Positions 1-8,371 of a stretch of 38,625 nt of DNA are shown in pieces. This DNA comes from Actinomycetota bacterium (GTDB lineage Bacteria > Actinomycetota > Acidimicrobiia > Acidimicrobiales > RAAP-2), in NCBI GenBank assembly GCA_021324045.1, contig JAJPJV010000024.1:1-38625 (forward strand). The letters run 5' to 3'. The translations under genes were made by a program, and so were the position numbers. Numbering within the stretch: the first letter of the stretch is position 1; every line of letters begins with the position of its first letter. Below the pieces are notes generated by a model, which worked only from the letters and a program-made list of their open reading frames with translations, searched no databases and had not been told where the DNA came from.

Positions 1-112
1 CCCGATCATCTCGGGGCCAACACCACGACCGGTGGATGGTCACGGCCCTCACCAGGAAATACTTGACAGGGCCGCGCTCAGGTGCCTATTCGCGCGGCCT
101 CTTAGGAGCTTC
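1..112. other. Region downstream of proB, no supported gene
   Basis: This stretch lies 3' of proB at the window edge. I see no convincing reading frame; in many genomes proA follows proB, but the frames here do not resemble the start of ProA. A short GTG-initiated minus-strand frame runs off the left edge and cannot be judged. Confidence 0.4.
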
Positions 113-120
113 TCAGCTCC
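105..120 (-). terminator. Small hairpin at the proB stop codon
   Basis: A perfect 6-bp inverted repeat (GGAGCT/AGCTCC) closes a four-base GAGA loop on the minus strand, with the proB TGA inside it. There is no T tract, so this is at best a weak or factor-dependent terminator or an mRNA 3' stabiliser. Confidence 0.25.
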
Positions 121-1201
121 CGAGGATCACGAGATCATCGCGGTGGATGAGCTCGGCGGGCAGGTCCGAGGGGAGGTCCGCGGTCCGGCGCCCGAGCCAT
201 TGCGTCGCGCGCCGGGACCCGTAGCGCACGAGCCCCTTGGCGAACACCGAACCATCAGGCCCCGCGACCTCGACCGCCTCATCCTCTGCGAAGTCACCGC
301 GGACGGCGATCACCCCGGAGGGCAGCAGGGAACGTCCCGACTCGACGAGCGCCCGACGGGCGCCGTCGTCGACCGTCACGGTTCCAGAAGCCGGCAACGC
401 AAAGGCGATCCACAGCTTCCGGGCAGGCAGCCGCTGGTGGCGAGCGCGGATGACTGTCCCTGGCGCACCGGCACGCTCGACGACGGCAGGCACGATTCCC
501 ACCGCACGCGCATCGGCGATCACCGTCTCCACGCCGGACCACGAGGCGATCTTGGCAGCGGCCAGCTTCGAGGCCATCCCTCCGCTTCCGACGGACGAGC
601 CGGGACCGCCGGCAATTGCCTCAAGACGGTGGTCGATGTCGATCACCTCTTCGATGAGCGACGCTTCCGCAAAGAAGCGAGGGTCGGCACTGAGCAGCCC
701 GGGCGCATCGGTGAGCAGCACGAGAGTCCTCGCCCCAACGAGGTGCGCGACGAGCGCAGCCAACCGATCGTTGTCACCAAAACGGATCTCTTCGTCTGCG
801 ACCGCGTCGTTCTCGTTCACGATCGGAACGACCCCCAGATCAAGAAGCTGGAACAGCGTTCCCCGAGCATGCAGGTACTGCTGACGATGGGCGAAGTCCA
901 GCGGGGCCAGGAGGACCTGCCCGGCGAGCAACCCGTGCCGGGCAAACCCGTCCTGCCAGCTGCGCATGAGCCGTTGCTGGCCGACTGCCGAAGCCGCCTG
1001 CAGAACCGCAAGGTCGGTCGGGCGCGGATCGCCACCCCCGAGCGCCGACCAACCGGCGGCAATCGCACCGGAGCTCACGACGACAATCCGGTGCCCCGCC
1101 CTCCGACACCGAGCGATGTCGCCGCAGATCCGCTCGATCAATGCATCGTTGGTCGTGCCGTCGGCGCCGGTGACCGAAGATGAGCCGAGCTTGACGACCA
1201 C
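113..1201 (-). CDS. proB: Glutamate 5-kinase
   Basis: ProB phosphorylates L-glutamate to gamma-glutamyl phosphate, the first committed step of proline synthesis, in the cytoplasm. The 362-residue product has an N-terminal amino-acid kinase fold beginning VVVKLGSSSVT, the internal VPIVNENDAV and FGDNDRLAALVA motifs, the GSGGMASKLAAAKIA segment of the family, and a C-terminal PUA-like domain of about 80 residues. The GTG at 1201 was chosen because the conserved domain begins at once and a GAGGTGG-like ribosome site lies just upstream. The open frame extends further back without conservation. The gene lies 76 bases after obg in the same direction, and the obg-proB order is common in bacteria. 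proA is not in the window. Confidence 0.95.
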   Translation of the reverse strand: MVVKLGSSSVTGADGTTNDALIERICGDIARCRRAGHRIVVVSSGAIAAGWSALGGGDPRPTDLAVLQAASAVGQQRLMRSWQDGFARHGLLAGQVLLAPLDFAHRQQYLHARGTLFQLLDLGVVPIVNENDAVADEEIRFGDNDRLAALVAHLVGARTLVLLTDAPGLLSADPRFFAEASLIEEVIDIDHRLEAIAGGPGSSVGSGGMASKLAAAKIASWSGVETVIADARAVGIVPAVVERAGAPGTVIRARHQRLPARKLWIAFALPASGTVTVDDGARRALVESGRSLLPSGVIAVRGDFAEDEAVEVAGPDGSVFAKGLVRYGSRRATQWLGRRTADLPSDLPAELIHRDDLVILGS

Positions 1202-1277
1202 GACGTCACCACCTCGAGTCTCACCTTCGTGCGTGACCGGGCCCGGCCTGTTCAAGCGAGCCTCCACCGCGCGTCGC

Positions 1278-2642
1278 TCAACGTGCTGGCACCACGGCGT
1301 CGTCACCAGGGGCGGATCCGTTCCTCGCCGATCGGTACCAGGTAAAGGAAAGGTCACCGACCCGCACTTCGTCGCCGTCGCTCGCGCCGGCCCGAGCCAG
1401 GAGGCGGTCGACGCCCAGACGACGAAGTCGCTCGAGCGCTTCCTCCATGGCATCGGGATCAGTGACATCCGAGAACCCCACCGCGCGCCTCGCGGGGCGC
1501 CCGAGGATCTCCCATGTCCCCTGCTCTCGCCGTTCAACATGGATTCCTTCGGGAACCGGCCGGTGCACCACCACCTCGGTGCTCCCCGCGGCGAACGCTT
1601 CCTGCAGCCGCGAGGCCCTCACGAGCTCTGCGAGCTGCCGAAGCAGGCCCTGGACGCCCTCCCCGGTCACTGCGGAAATGACGGCGTCAAACGAGGGATA
1701 GTCCGGCGCGTCGAGGACGCGGTCGCCAGCGGTCGCCAGCGGGCGTGCTTCGCCAGAAGGACCCCTGCCCAGCAGGTCCGACTTGGTCCCGACAATGAGG
1801 CGGGGACGCTCCAACAGCTCCGGTCGGTAACGACCCAGCTCGTGGGTCAACACACGCACCTGCTCCGCCGCGCTCTGGCCAACCGTCCCTGCCAGATCGA
1901 CCAAAACGACCAGCACTCGCGCGCGCTCGACGTGACGGAGGAAGCGATCCCCCAACCCCCTGCCCTCTGCGGCCCCCTCGATGAGCCCGGGAACGTCCGC
2001 GACCACCAGGTCGACCTCGTCCTCGTCCTTCCCGACCCGCACGACCCCAAGATGCGGTTCGAGGGTCGTGAAGGGGTAGTCAGCGATCTTGGGCTTGGCA
2101 GCCGAGATCGTCGAGATCAATGTGGACTTGCCGACGTTGGGAAAGCCCACCAGGGCAACATCAGCGACCAACTTCAGCTCAAGGCGGAACCACCGCTCCT
2201 CTCCTCGCTCGCCTTGCTCGGCGAAGGCCGGCGCGCGGCGCCGATTCGACAAGAAGCGAGCGTTCCCCATGCCACCGGCCCCGCCACGGGCCGCCAGCCA
2301 TCGGTCACCGGCGTGGGACAGGTCACAGAGCACGCTCCCATCGCGATCTCGGACAACCGTGCCGACGGGAACCGGCACCTCGAGGTCCGCCCCCTTCGCA
2401 CCGTGCTTGCGCTTTCCCGACCCGTGGCCACCATCGGCGGCCCGGCGGAAGGGGTGATCGCGAAATGCGAGCAACGAGGACTGATCAACCCTGGCAACGA
2501 GCCAGACATCTCCCCCCCGTCCACCATCCCCGCCGTCAGGACCGCCACGTGCCACATGAGCTTCCCGGCGGAACGAGACCGCGCCAGCGCCTCCGTCCCC
2601 CCCTCGAGCATGAAGCTGCGCTTCGTCGACGAAGCTGCTCAG
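1278..2642 (-). CDS. obg: Obg/CgtA GTPase, apparent CTG start
   Basis: Obg is a ribosome-associated GTPase needed for late 50S assembly and stress control. From the proposed start the product has 454 residues: a glycine-rich Obg fold (about 1-160) starting SSFVDEAQLHARGG, then a GTPase domain with GFPNVGKS (166-173), DVPG (216-219), TKSD and SAVTGEG motifs, and a C-terminal OCT domain. No ATG, GTG or TTG lies in frame between the rpmA stop and the conserved FVDEA motif. The only near-cognate codon is CTG at 2642-2640, which gives the usual family N terminus. The nearest ordinary in-frame starts lie inside rpmA and would add a low-complexity extension of 35 or more residues. Coupling to rpmA, which ends 10 bases upstream, may help initiation. 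Identity is certain; the start is not. Confidence 0.95.
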   Translation of the reverse strand: MSSFVDEAQLHARGGDGGAGAVSFRREAHVARGGPDGGDGGRGGDVWLVARVDQSSLLAFRDHPFRRAADGGHGSGKRKHGAKGADLEVPVPVGTVVRDRDGSVLCDLSHAGDRWLAARGGAGGMGNARFLSNRRRAPAFAEQGERGEERWFRLELKLVADVALVGFPNVGKSTLISTISAAKPKIADYPFTTLEPHLGVVRVGKDEDEVDLVVADVPGLIEGAAEGRGLGDRFLRHVERARVLVVLVDLAGTVGQSAAEQVRVLTHELGRYRPELLERPRLIVGTKSDLLGRGPSGEARPLATAGDRVLDAPDYPSFDAVISAVTGEGVQGLLRQLAELVRASRLQEAFAAGSTEVVVHRPVPEGIHVERREQGTWEILGRPARRAVGFSDVTDPDAMEEALERLRRLGVDRLLARAGASDGDEVRVGDLSFTWYRSARNGSAPGDDAVVPAR

Positions 2643-2652
2643 CGATGACCGC

Positions 2653-2904
2653 TCAGCGCGGGAGGACGTCGACGAGCTTGCGCCCTTTGCGCGAGCCGAA
2701 CTTGACGACCCCTTCGGTGAGGGCGAACAGCGTGTCATCCCCGCCGCGCCCGACGTTGGTGCCCGGGTGGAAACGCGTGCCACGCTGGCGGACGAGGATC
2801 GTCCCGGCTCGCACCGTCGTCCCGTCGAAGGTCTTCACCCCCAGCCGCTGAGCTCTGGAGTCGCGTCCGTTTCGAGTTGAGCCGCCACCTTTGGTCTTCG
2901 ACAC
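2653..2904 (-). CDS. rpmA: 50S ribosomal protein L27
   Basis: This 83-residue protein is a typical bacterial L27, a component of the large subunit near the peptidyl-transferase centre. It starts [24 protein letters not shown] and carries the [26 protein letters not shown] core that defines the family. The start codon is GTG, with an AGGAGA ribosome site about eight bases upstream. It sits between rplU and obg, the near-universal rplU-rpmA-obg order, which implies co-transcription. It has no N-terminal cleavage extension of the Firmicutes type. Confidence 0.97.
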   Translation of the reverse strand: MSKTKGGGSTRNGRDSRAQRLGVKTFDGTTVRAGTILVRQRGTRFHPGTNVGRGGDDTLFALTEGVVKFGSRKGRKLVDVLPR

Positions 2905-2985
2905 GACCGATGCTCTCCTGTGGTGTCCGTGGATTCCCTACGAGTGGATTGCCGATGAGTGGATCGACCAAGTGATTGGTCCACC

Positions 2986-3291
2986 TCAACCGATGCCAGT
3001 GATCTCGACCTCTGTGTAGCGCTGCCGGTGGCCCCAGCGACGCCGCTGGTTGGTCTTGGGCTTGTAGGTCATCGCCCGAACCTTGGCTCCGAGGCGCTGC
3101 GCAACGACAGAACCGGTGACCGAGATCTGCGCCAGTTCCTCCGGGGTGGCCATCACACGATCACCGTCTACCAGGAGCACCGGGTCGAAGCGAACCTCCT
3201 CGCCGACGCGCGCACTGAGACGATCGACCCAGACCCGCTGACCCTCCTGTACACGCTCCTGCCTGCCGCCACAGCGGATCACCGCATACAC
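2986..3291 (-). CDS. rplU: 50S ribosomal protein L21
   Basis: This 101-residue protein is L21, an rRNA-binding large-subunit protein. It begins MYAVIRCGGRQERVQEGQRVWVDRL and ends with the family's KPKTNQRRRWGHRQRYTEVEITGI signature. The start is GTG at 3291. It lies 81 bases upstream of rpmA and 61 bases downstream of the RNase E/G gene. In many actinobacteria rne, rplU, rpmA and obg are adjacent, which supports the assignment and suggests one transcription unit. Confidence 0.97.
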   Translation of the reverse strand: MYAVIRCGGRQERVQEGQRVWVDRLSARVGEEVRFDPVLLVDGDRVMATPEELAQISVTGSVVAQRLGAKVRAMTYKPKTNQRRRWGHRQRYTEVEITGIG

Positions 3292-3352
3292 GGCCCCAGT
3301 CTACTCGACCGAGACGAAGCATCCCCAAGTGCGGCCATCTGGCTCTTGTCGC

Positions 3353-5173
3353 TTAGAGCAAAGACCGGTCGAGCACGATCCCACGCCCGTTGCACACTTC
3401 GCACACGGTCGACAGCGACTCGATGAGTCCTTCGGAGACACGCTTGCGGGTCATCTCCACGACGCCAAGCTCCGAGATATCCAAGACCTGGGTCCGCGTC
3501 TTGTCGCGAGCGAGCGCTGCACGCAGCGCCGCGGAGACTCGCTCGCGATTCTCTTTGACCTCCATGTCGATGAAATCGATGACGATGATCCCTCCGATGT
3601 CGCGGAGCCGGAGCTGGCGCGCCACCTCTTCGGCCGCCTCGAGGTTGTTGCGGTAGACGGTCTCTTCGAGATTCGTCCTGCCCACGTTCTTGCCGGTGTT
3701 CACGTCGATCACGGTCAGCGCCTCTGTGCGCTCGATGATCAACGACCCACCGGATGGGAGCCAAACCTTGCGGTCGAGCGCTTTATGGAGCTGCTCGTGG
3801 ACGTGGTAGCGATCGAAGATGGGGAGCGGCTCCACAGAGGTGTCGTAGAACTCCACCCGATCGGCGAGGTCCGGGCTCACCTCGTTGACGTAGGAACGCA
3901 CCTCCTCGTAGAGGACAGGGTCGTCGATCGTCACCGCCCGGTATTCGGGGCTCAGCTCCTCGCGCAGGATGCGGACTGCCAGGTCCGGCTCTCGGTACAA
4001 CAAGCGCGGCCGATCCGAGGCCCTCGCCGCCGCTTCGATCGCGGCCCAACGCTCCAACAGCGTGTTGACGTCCCGGCGTAGCTCGTCAGCGGATGCCCCC
4101 TCGGCCGCGGTCCGGACGATCAACCCGTGCCCGGGCGGCTTGACCTGGTCGATGATCCTGCGGAGACGGCGACGTTCGTTGTCGCCGAGGCGCTTCGAGA
4201 TGCCGAATGCACTGCTGTTGGGCACAAGGACGGCGAAACGACCCGGCAGGGACACCTCTTGTGTGAGCCTCGCACCCTTTGCGCCGATCGGGTTCTTGGT
4301 GACCTGGACGACGATGGACTGGCCGGGCCGCAGCACGTCTTCGATACGGGGTTGACTGCTCGCTGCGCTTGCCTGGTCCAAGTCGTGGCGGTCGTAGCGA
4401 ACATCCCCGCGGTAGAGCACGGCGTTCTTGGGCACGCCGATGTCCACAAAGGCCGCCTCCATGCCTGGGAGGACGTTTTGGACCCTCCCGGAATAGATGT
4501 TCCCGTCGATCTGGGACACCTCGTCGGAGGTACGCGAGACGTAGTGCTCCACCAACGTCCGACCCTCGAGGATGGCGATCTGGGTGGCGTGGGGACGGAC
4601 GTGCACGTACATGGAATACCGTCCGAGTGACTTGCCGCGCCGTTCGCGTGCTGCGCGCCGACGACCACGCGAGGTACGCCGCGGCGTCGTGGGCGCTGTG
4701 GCCTCGTCGGTGCCGCTGGAATCCTCGAGGGCAGTTTCGATGACGGCGGGCGCCGTGAACGGCTCGGTCTCGAGGTCGTGCGTAGGAGCAACCGGCTCCG
4801 GGCGCACCCCATTGGCTGCGACAGATGGCGTCACAAGACTTCCCGAAGCGGCGGGAGGCGGTCGGCGAACCGGAGCAGGACGGGTATCGCCAATACGAGG
4901 CTTGGGCGGTGGCGCTGGTGCCCGAGGGGTTTGGGCCGCCGCTTCGGACTCGGAACCACCGACCAAAACGGTCAGTGGTGCTGCAGTGGCCTGACGTTCC
5001 TGCCCGGCCGCCGGATCACCACGAGGATCAGGTCGTGCATTCGGGCGATCCGGCTTGCTTCGACGATCCTCGGGCACCGAGCGGTCGAGCCGGTCGATAT
5101 CGGGAACTCGGCGCCCGGTGGGTTCGACCCTCTCGGCCGCCTCGGCCGGACGACCATTCTTCGATTCCGCCAT
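3353..5173 (-). CDS. rne: Ribonuclease E/G family endoribonuclease
   Basis: This is a single-strand-specific endoribonuclease of the RNase E/G family, acting in mRNA decay and rRNA maturation. The 606-residue product has a Pro/Arg/Ala-rich, probably disordered N-terminal region (about 1-185), then the catalytic core. The core includes the S1 RNA-binding segment (IDGNIYSGRVQNVLPGMEAAFVDIG), the DNase I-like catalytic region with VIDVNTGK (Asp near 490) and IVIDFIDM (Asp near 533), and the Zn-link CxxC (Cys591, Cys594) just before the C terminus. It lacks the long C-terminal scaffold of proteobacterial RNase E. The extension lies N-terminally, as in many actinobacterial homologues. The ATG follows a GGAGGGACC ribosome site. 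rne or rng cannot be separated with certainty. Confidence 0.93.
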   Translation of the reverse strand: MAESKNGRPAEAAERVEPTGRRVPDIDRLDRSVPEDRRSKPDRPNARPDPRGDPAAGQERQATAAPLTVLVGGSESEAAAQTPRAPAPPPKPRIGDTRPAPVRRPPPAASGSLVTPSVAANGVRPEPVAPTHDLETEPFTAPAVIETALEDSSGTDEATAPTTPRRTSRGRRRAARERRGKSLGRYSMYVHVRPHATQIAILEGRTLVEHYVSRTSDEVSQIDGNIYSGRVQNVLPGMEAAFVDIGVPKNAVLYRGDVRYDRHDLDQASAASSQPRIEDVLRPGQSIVVQVTKNPIGAKGARLTQEVSLPGRFAVLVPNSSAFGISKRLGDNERRRLRRIIDQVKPPGHGLIVRTAAEGASADELRRDVNTLLERWAAIEAAARASDRPRLLYREPDLAVRILREELSPEYRAVTIDDPVLYEEVRSYVNEVSPDLADRVEFYDTSVEPLPIFDRYHVHEQLHKALDRKVWLPSGGSLIIERTEALTVIDVNTGKNVGRTNLEETVYRNNLEAAEEVARQLRLRDIGGIIVIDFIDMEVKENRERVSAALRAALARDKTRTQVLDISELGVVEMTRKRVSEGLIESLSTVCEVCNGRGIVLDRSLL

Positions 5174-5197
5174 GAGGGAGGTCCCTCCTTGAAAAAC

Positions 5198-6019
5198 TCA
5201 CGACGCACGCCCCTCGGCATGCGGAGCGTGAAACGAGTCTTCGGCGCGGCCCGTCATGGCTAAAGGGTCACACCGGATCCCGTCACGCTCGATCCACTGT
5301 TGCGTCCTGCAGGCCCGAACCAGGGTCAGATCGGCTCCAAGCCTCTGTACCAGCTCCGCGACCCGCAGGCCACGCGGCTGGGTGGCAAGCTCAGCGTGCA
5401 GGCGGCATCGTGCAACCTTCTGCCCGGGCACGTCGTCGACGGCTCCCAAAACGGTCAAAGCCCGCACCGAAGGACGGAGATCACCGTCGGCCTGGAGACC
5501 ATTGCGTTCACGCCGCAGGACGGCACTCCGAGCATCGAGCAGGTCCTCGACTCTCGTTGCCAGCTCCTCTGCGGGCACGCCGAGCACCTCCAGCTCCCAG
5601 GAACACGATGTTACCGCCTGTTGCAAAGAATCAACGCCATCTCCCAGCTTGCCGACGGCGAGCACGTCCACCCCCTGTGGGAGCAGAGGGGACAGCCGGC
5701 CGGGAAGCGCTGCCACGCATCCGGCCGGTGACCAGGGCCGTTGTTCGTCGGCCGACGTCTCGGACTGCTCACCATCGGGCCGATCGGGGGTTCCCTCCTC
5801 TTCGGCCAGATGCACGTCGAGGTACTCTGCGACAGACTCGCATCCGGTCGGCAAGGCGTAGCCAAAGCTGAGCAACGGGCGCGGCGAAAAGCCCTTCGAC
5901 CAGGCCACCGGAAGCCCACTGCGCCGCAGCGCCCGCTCCCACATCCGCGCCACGTCGCGATGACTGGTGAAGCGGACCTTTCCCAGCTTGGCGTAGCGGA
6001 ACCGCAGGGTGGTCGTCAT
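5198..6019 (-). CDS. DUF2344 / TIGR03936 radical-SAM-linked protein
   Basis: The 273-residue product begins MTTTLRFRYAKLGKVRFTSHRDVARMWERALRR and continues with LPVAWSKGFSPRPLLSFGYALPTGCES, the hallmark of the TIGR03936/DUF2344 family. This family is encoded beside, or fused to, TIGR03960 radical SAM proteins. Its biochemical function is not established, although proximity to RNase E/G and ribosomal genes suggests an RNA-related role. The ATG overlaps the stop of the upstream radical SAM gene as ATGA, so the two are translationally coupled. The open frame extends upstream to 6256, but that part is a shadow of the radical SAM gene. Confidence 0.9.
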   Translation of the reverse strand: MTTTLRFRYAKLGKVRFTSHRDVARMWERALRRSGLPVAWSKGFSPRPLLSFGYALPTGCESVAEYLDVHLAEEEGTPDRPDGEQSETSADEQRPWSPAGCVAALPGRLSPLLPQGVDVLAVGKLGDGVDSLQQAVTSCSWELEVLGVPAEELATRVEDLLDARSAVLRRERNGLQADGDLRPSVRALTVLGAVDDVPGQKVARCRLHAELATQPRGLRVAELVQRLGADLTLVRACRTQQWIERDGIRCDPLAMTGRAEDSFHAPHAEGRAS

Positions 6020-7953
6020 CGGCCCAACACGCGGACCGGCACTCGATCGCCGCAGGAAAGGTCCTGGCCGGTCCCCTGACTCCCGCCAGCGGGCGGAACC
6101 GGCGAGGCGACCACGTGCTCGAGCGCGCCGCTGGTGCAGGCACCGCAGTCGTAGCACGGCGTCCACCGACAATCTTCCACGACCGCCTCGTTCAAGGAGT
6201 CCTGGTAATCGGACCACAGAAAGTCCCGATGAAGGCCCGCTGAGATGTGGTCCCACGCGAGGACCTCATCCCGGTCTCGACTGCGATGAACCACGTCGTC
6301 GAGACAGAGGCCTTCAGCGGCCAGCGCGTCCAGCCACAGTCGGAGATCGAACCGCTCGGACCACTCCTGGAAGGTCCCGCCCGCGCGCCAGACCCGCTCG
6401 ATCACTGCTCCGACTCGCCGGTCCCCCCGACTGACGAGGCCTTCGACCGCCGTTGCCTCCGGATCATGCCAGCGCAGCGTCAGCCCACGCACCCCACGGC
6501 AGGCTCGACGCAGGAGGTCGATCTTCCGGCGGAGCTCCCCGATGGTGTCCTGGCCATGCCACTGGAACGGCGTCTGGGGCTTGGGCACGACCCCCCCGAC
6601 CGAGACCGTCACCGTTGGCGACCGGTGGTAGCGGCGACCGATCTCGACGCAGCGCTTGGCGAGGACTGCAATACCGATCACGTCTTCGTCTCGTTCCGTC
6701 GGCAAGCCGATCAGGAAGTAGAGCTTGACCCGACGCCAACCCTGGCTGAATGCGGCATCGACGGCGCCATAGAGATCCTCCTCACGGATCAACTTGTTGA
6801 TCACGCGGCGCATTCGCCAGGTGCCGCCCTCGGGTGCGAAGGTGAGCCCCGTACGTCGTACGCGGCTGATCTCCGCCGCTGTCCCTACAGTGAAGGCATC
6901 CACCCGCAAGCTGGGCAGACTCACCGCGACGTGCTCGCCATGCTGGGGATCGGAGATGATCCGCCTCACGGTGTCCTCGATGCCCGAGAAATCAGCCGTC
7001 GACAACGAGGTCAGCGCCACCTCGTCGTAACCGGTCCGCTCCAGACCGGACTGCACCATCGTGAACACCTGCTCGGCCGGACGTTCGCGCACTGGACGAG
7101 TGATCATCCCCGCCTGGCAGAAGCGGCAGCCACGTGTACACCCTCGGAAGACCTCGACGTTGAGCCGGTCGTGGACAACCTCGATCAATGGAACCAGCTG
7201 CTGGCGCGGATACGGCCAATCGGCAAGGTCCGCCACTGTGCGCTTGCTCACGGTGGCGGGCACGTCGGGCAACCGGGGAGAGACGCCGAGGAGGCGCCCG
7301 TTGGCGAAGTGAGCCTCATAGAGGCTCGGGACGTACACCCCTTCGATCTCGGCGAGGGAGCGCAGCACCGCCGCCCGATCCGACCACCGCTCATCCGTTC
7401 CGCGATGCGCTGCCAATGTCTCGTTGATCTCGCCGACGACCTCCTCGCCGTCACCGATCGCGAACGCATCGATGAACTCTGCAAGCGGCTCAGGATTGAA
7501 CGCGCAATGCCCACCGGCAATGACAATCGGGTCCCCCGCTGCCCGCTCGCTCGCACGCACGGCCATGCCCGCCAGGTCGATCAGGTTGAGCACGTTGGTG
7601 TACACCAACTCCGCGGAGAGATTGAAGGCAATGACGTCGAAGGCACGAGCGGGGAGATGGTTCTCCAAGGAGAACAGCGGAAGGCCCGCCCCCCGGAGCG
7701 CCGCTTCCATGTCGACCCAGGGGGCGTAGGCGCGCTCGGCGAGGGAATCAGGGCGCTCGTTGAGCAGCTCGTAAAGGATCTGGAGACCCTGATTGGGCAA
7801 TCCAATCTCGTAGGTGTCCGGGTAGACCAGTAACCATGACACCCGACCAGGATCGTGAACCGGAGATCTGGCTCCCAGCTCACCGCCTACGTAGCGACCG
7901 GGCGTACTGACCCCGTCGAGCAACGGCTCGATGCTCGACCATAACGAGTCCAT
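6016..7953 (-). CDS. TIGR03960-family B12-binding-type radical SAM protein
   Basis: The 645-residue protein has an N-terminal cobalamin-binding-like region (about 35-190, with IGLPNQGLQILYELLN and IVIAGGHCAFNPEPL). A radical SAM core follows, with the cluster motif CTRGCRFCQ (Cys272, Cys276, Cys279) and FAPEGGTWRMRRVINK further on. A C-terminal Cys motif (CRWTPCYDCGAC) may bind metal or a second cluster. It matches the TIGR03960 family, whose substrate is unknown and which pairs with TIGR03936 as seen here. GGAGG lies just before the ATG. It is the first gene after a 418-bp gap from mreD, so it may start its own transcript running through the DUF2344 gene and perhaps rne. The family call is secure; the reaction is unknown. 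Confidence 0.92.
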   Translation of the reverse strand: MDSLWSSIEPLLDGVSTPGRYVGGELGARSPVHDPGRVSWLLVYPDTYEIGLPNQGLQILYELLNERPDSLAERAYAPWVDMEAALRGAGLPLFSLENHLPARAFDVIAFNLSAELVYTNVLNLIDLAGMAVRASERAAGDPIVIAGGHCAFNPEPLAEFIDAFAIGDGEEVVGEINETLAAHRGTDERWSDRAAVLRSLAEIEGVYVPSLYEAHFANGRLLGVSPRLPDVPATVSKRTVADLADWPYPRQQLVPLIEVVHDRLNVEVFRGCTRGCRFCQAGMITRPVRERPAEQVFTMVQSGLERTGYDEVALTSLSTADFSGIEDTVRRIISDPQHGEHVAVSLPSLRVDAFTVGTAAEISRVRRTGLTFAPEGGTWRMRRVINKLIREEDLYGAVDAAFSQGWRRVKLYFLIGLPTERDEDVIGIAVLAKRCVEIGRRYHRSPTVTVSVGGVVPKPQTPFQWHGQDTIGELRRKIDLLRRACRGVRGLTLRWHDPEATAVEGLVSRGDRRVGAVIERVWRAGGTFQEWSERFDLRLWLDALAAEGLCLDDVVHRSRDRDEVLAWDHISAGLHRDFLWSDYQDSLNEAVVEDCRWTPCYDCGACTSGALEHVVASPVPPAGGSQGTGQDLSCGDRVPVRVLGR

Positions 7954-8371
7954 GCCACCTCCGAGTCTAAGGCCCCTCGACGGCTCCCGAGTCCAACGGG
8001 AACCAGCGGCTTGGCCGTTGCCCCACGTGATTGCCAGGCGGTAAGCACGGGCTCCTGACGAACGGTTCCGGGCGAGACGAGTCCGTCCCGCTGGCGATCG
8101 CTTGCGGCTACCCGGGCCACACGGTGCGCTTGGCGACCGACGGCGACGGTCGCCAAGCGCCGAGGCTCAAGAGCCTCCTCGCCCCATCCTCGCAGCACCA
8201 CGGCTGGTGAATGGCGAGGAACGGTGCCGACGCGCCACCGGTCACAGCGGAGGGCGGTCTCCTGGACCCGGTCGTGGCCGGCCGAGCACCGATCGAGACC
8301 CAGCTGTCGAGAGCGAAAAGCTGCTCACCGGCGAGCGTGGGGCTTGCTGACCAATCGGCAGTCTGGGTCGA
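7954..8371. other. 418-bp intergenic region between mreD and the radical SAM gene
   Basis: No reading frame here looks real; the short open frames on both strands show no recognisable motif. The region carries one strong 14-bp inverted repeat (8126-8160) and the ribosome site of the radical SAM gene. In many rod-shaped bacteria PBP2 (mrdA) and rodA follow mreD, but neither is present and I see no remnant of them. Confidence 0.5.
8126..8160 (-). terminator. Strong 14-bp perfect hairpin after mreD
   Basis: GCGCTTGGCGACCG (8126-8139) and its exact complement (8147-8160) flank a seven-base loop. The stem would be very stable in RNA. It lies about 210 bases beyond the mreD stop. There is no T tract on either strand, so it is not a classical intrinsic terminator. 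It may be a factor-dependent terminator, an mRNA 3' end or a protein-binding palindrome. Confidence 0.45.

Noticed and set aside
63-92. TTGACA with a TATTCG-like element, a possible plus-strand promoter
   Set aside because: It would drive transcription antisense into proB with no plus-strand gene following, and the -10 match and 18-base spacing are poor.
966-2648. Long plus-strand open frame (560 codons) opposite obg and proB
   Set aside because: It is antisense to conserved genes, has no recognisable domain and reflects high third-position GC of the minus-strand genes.
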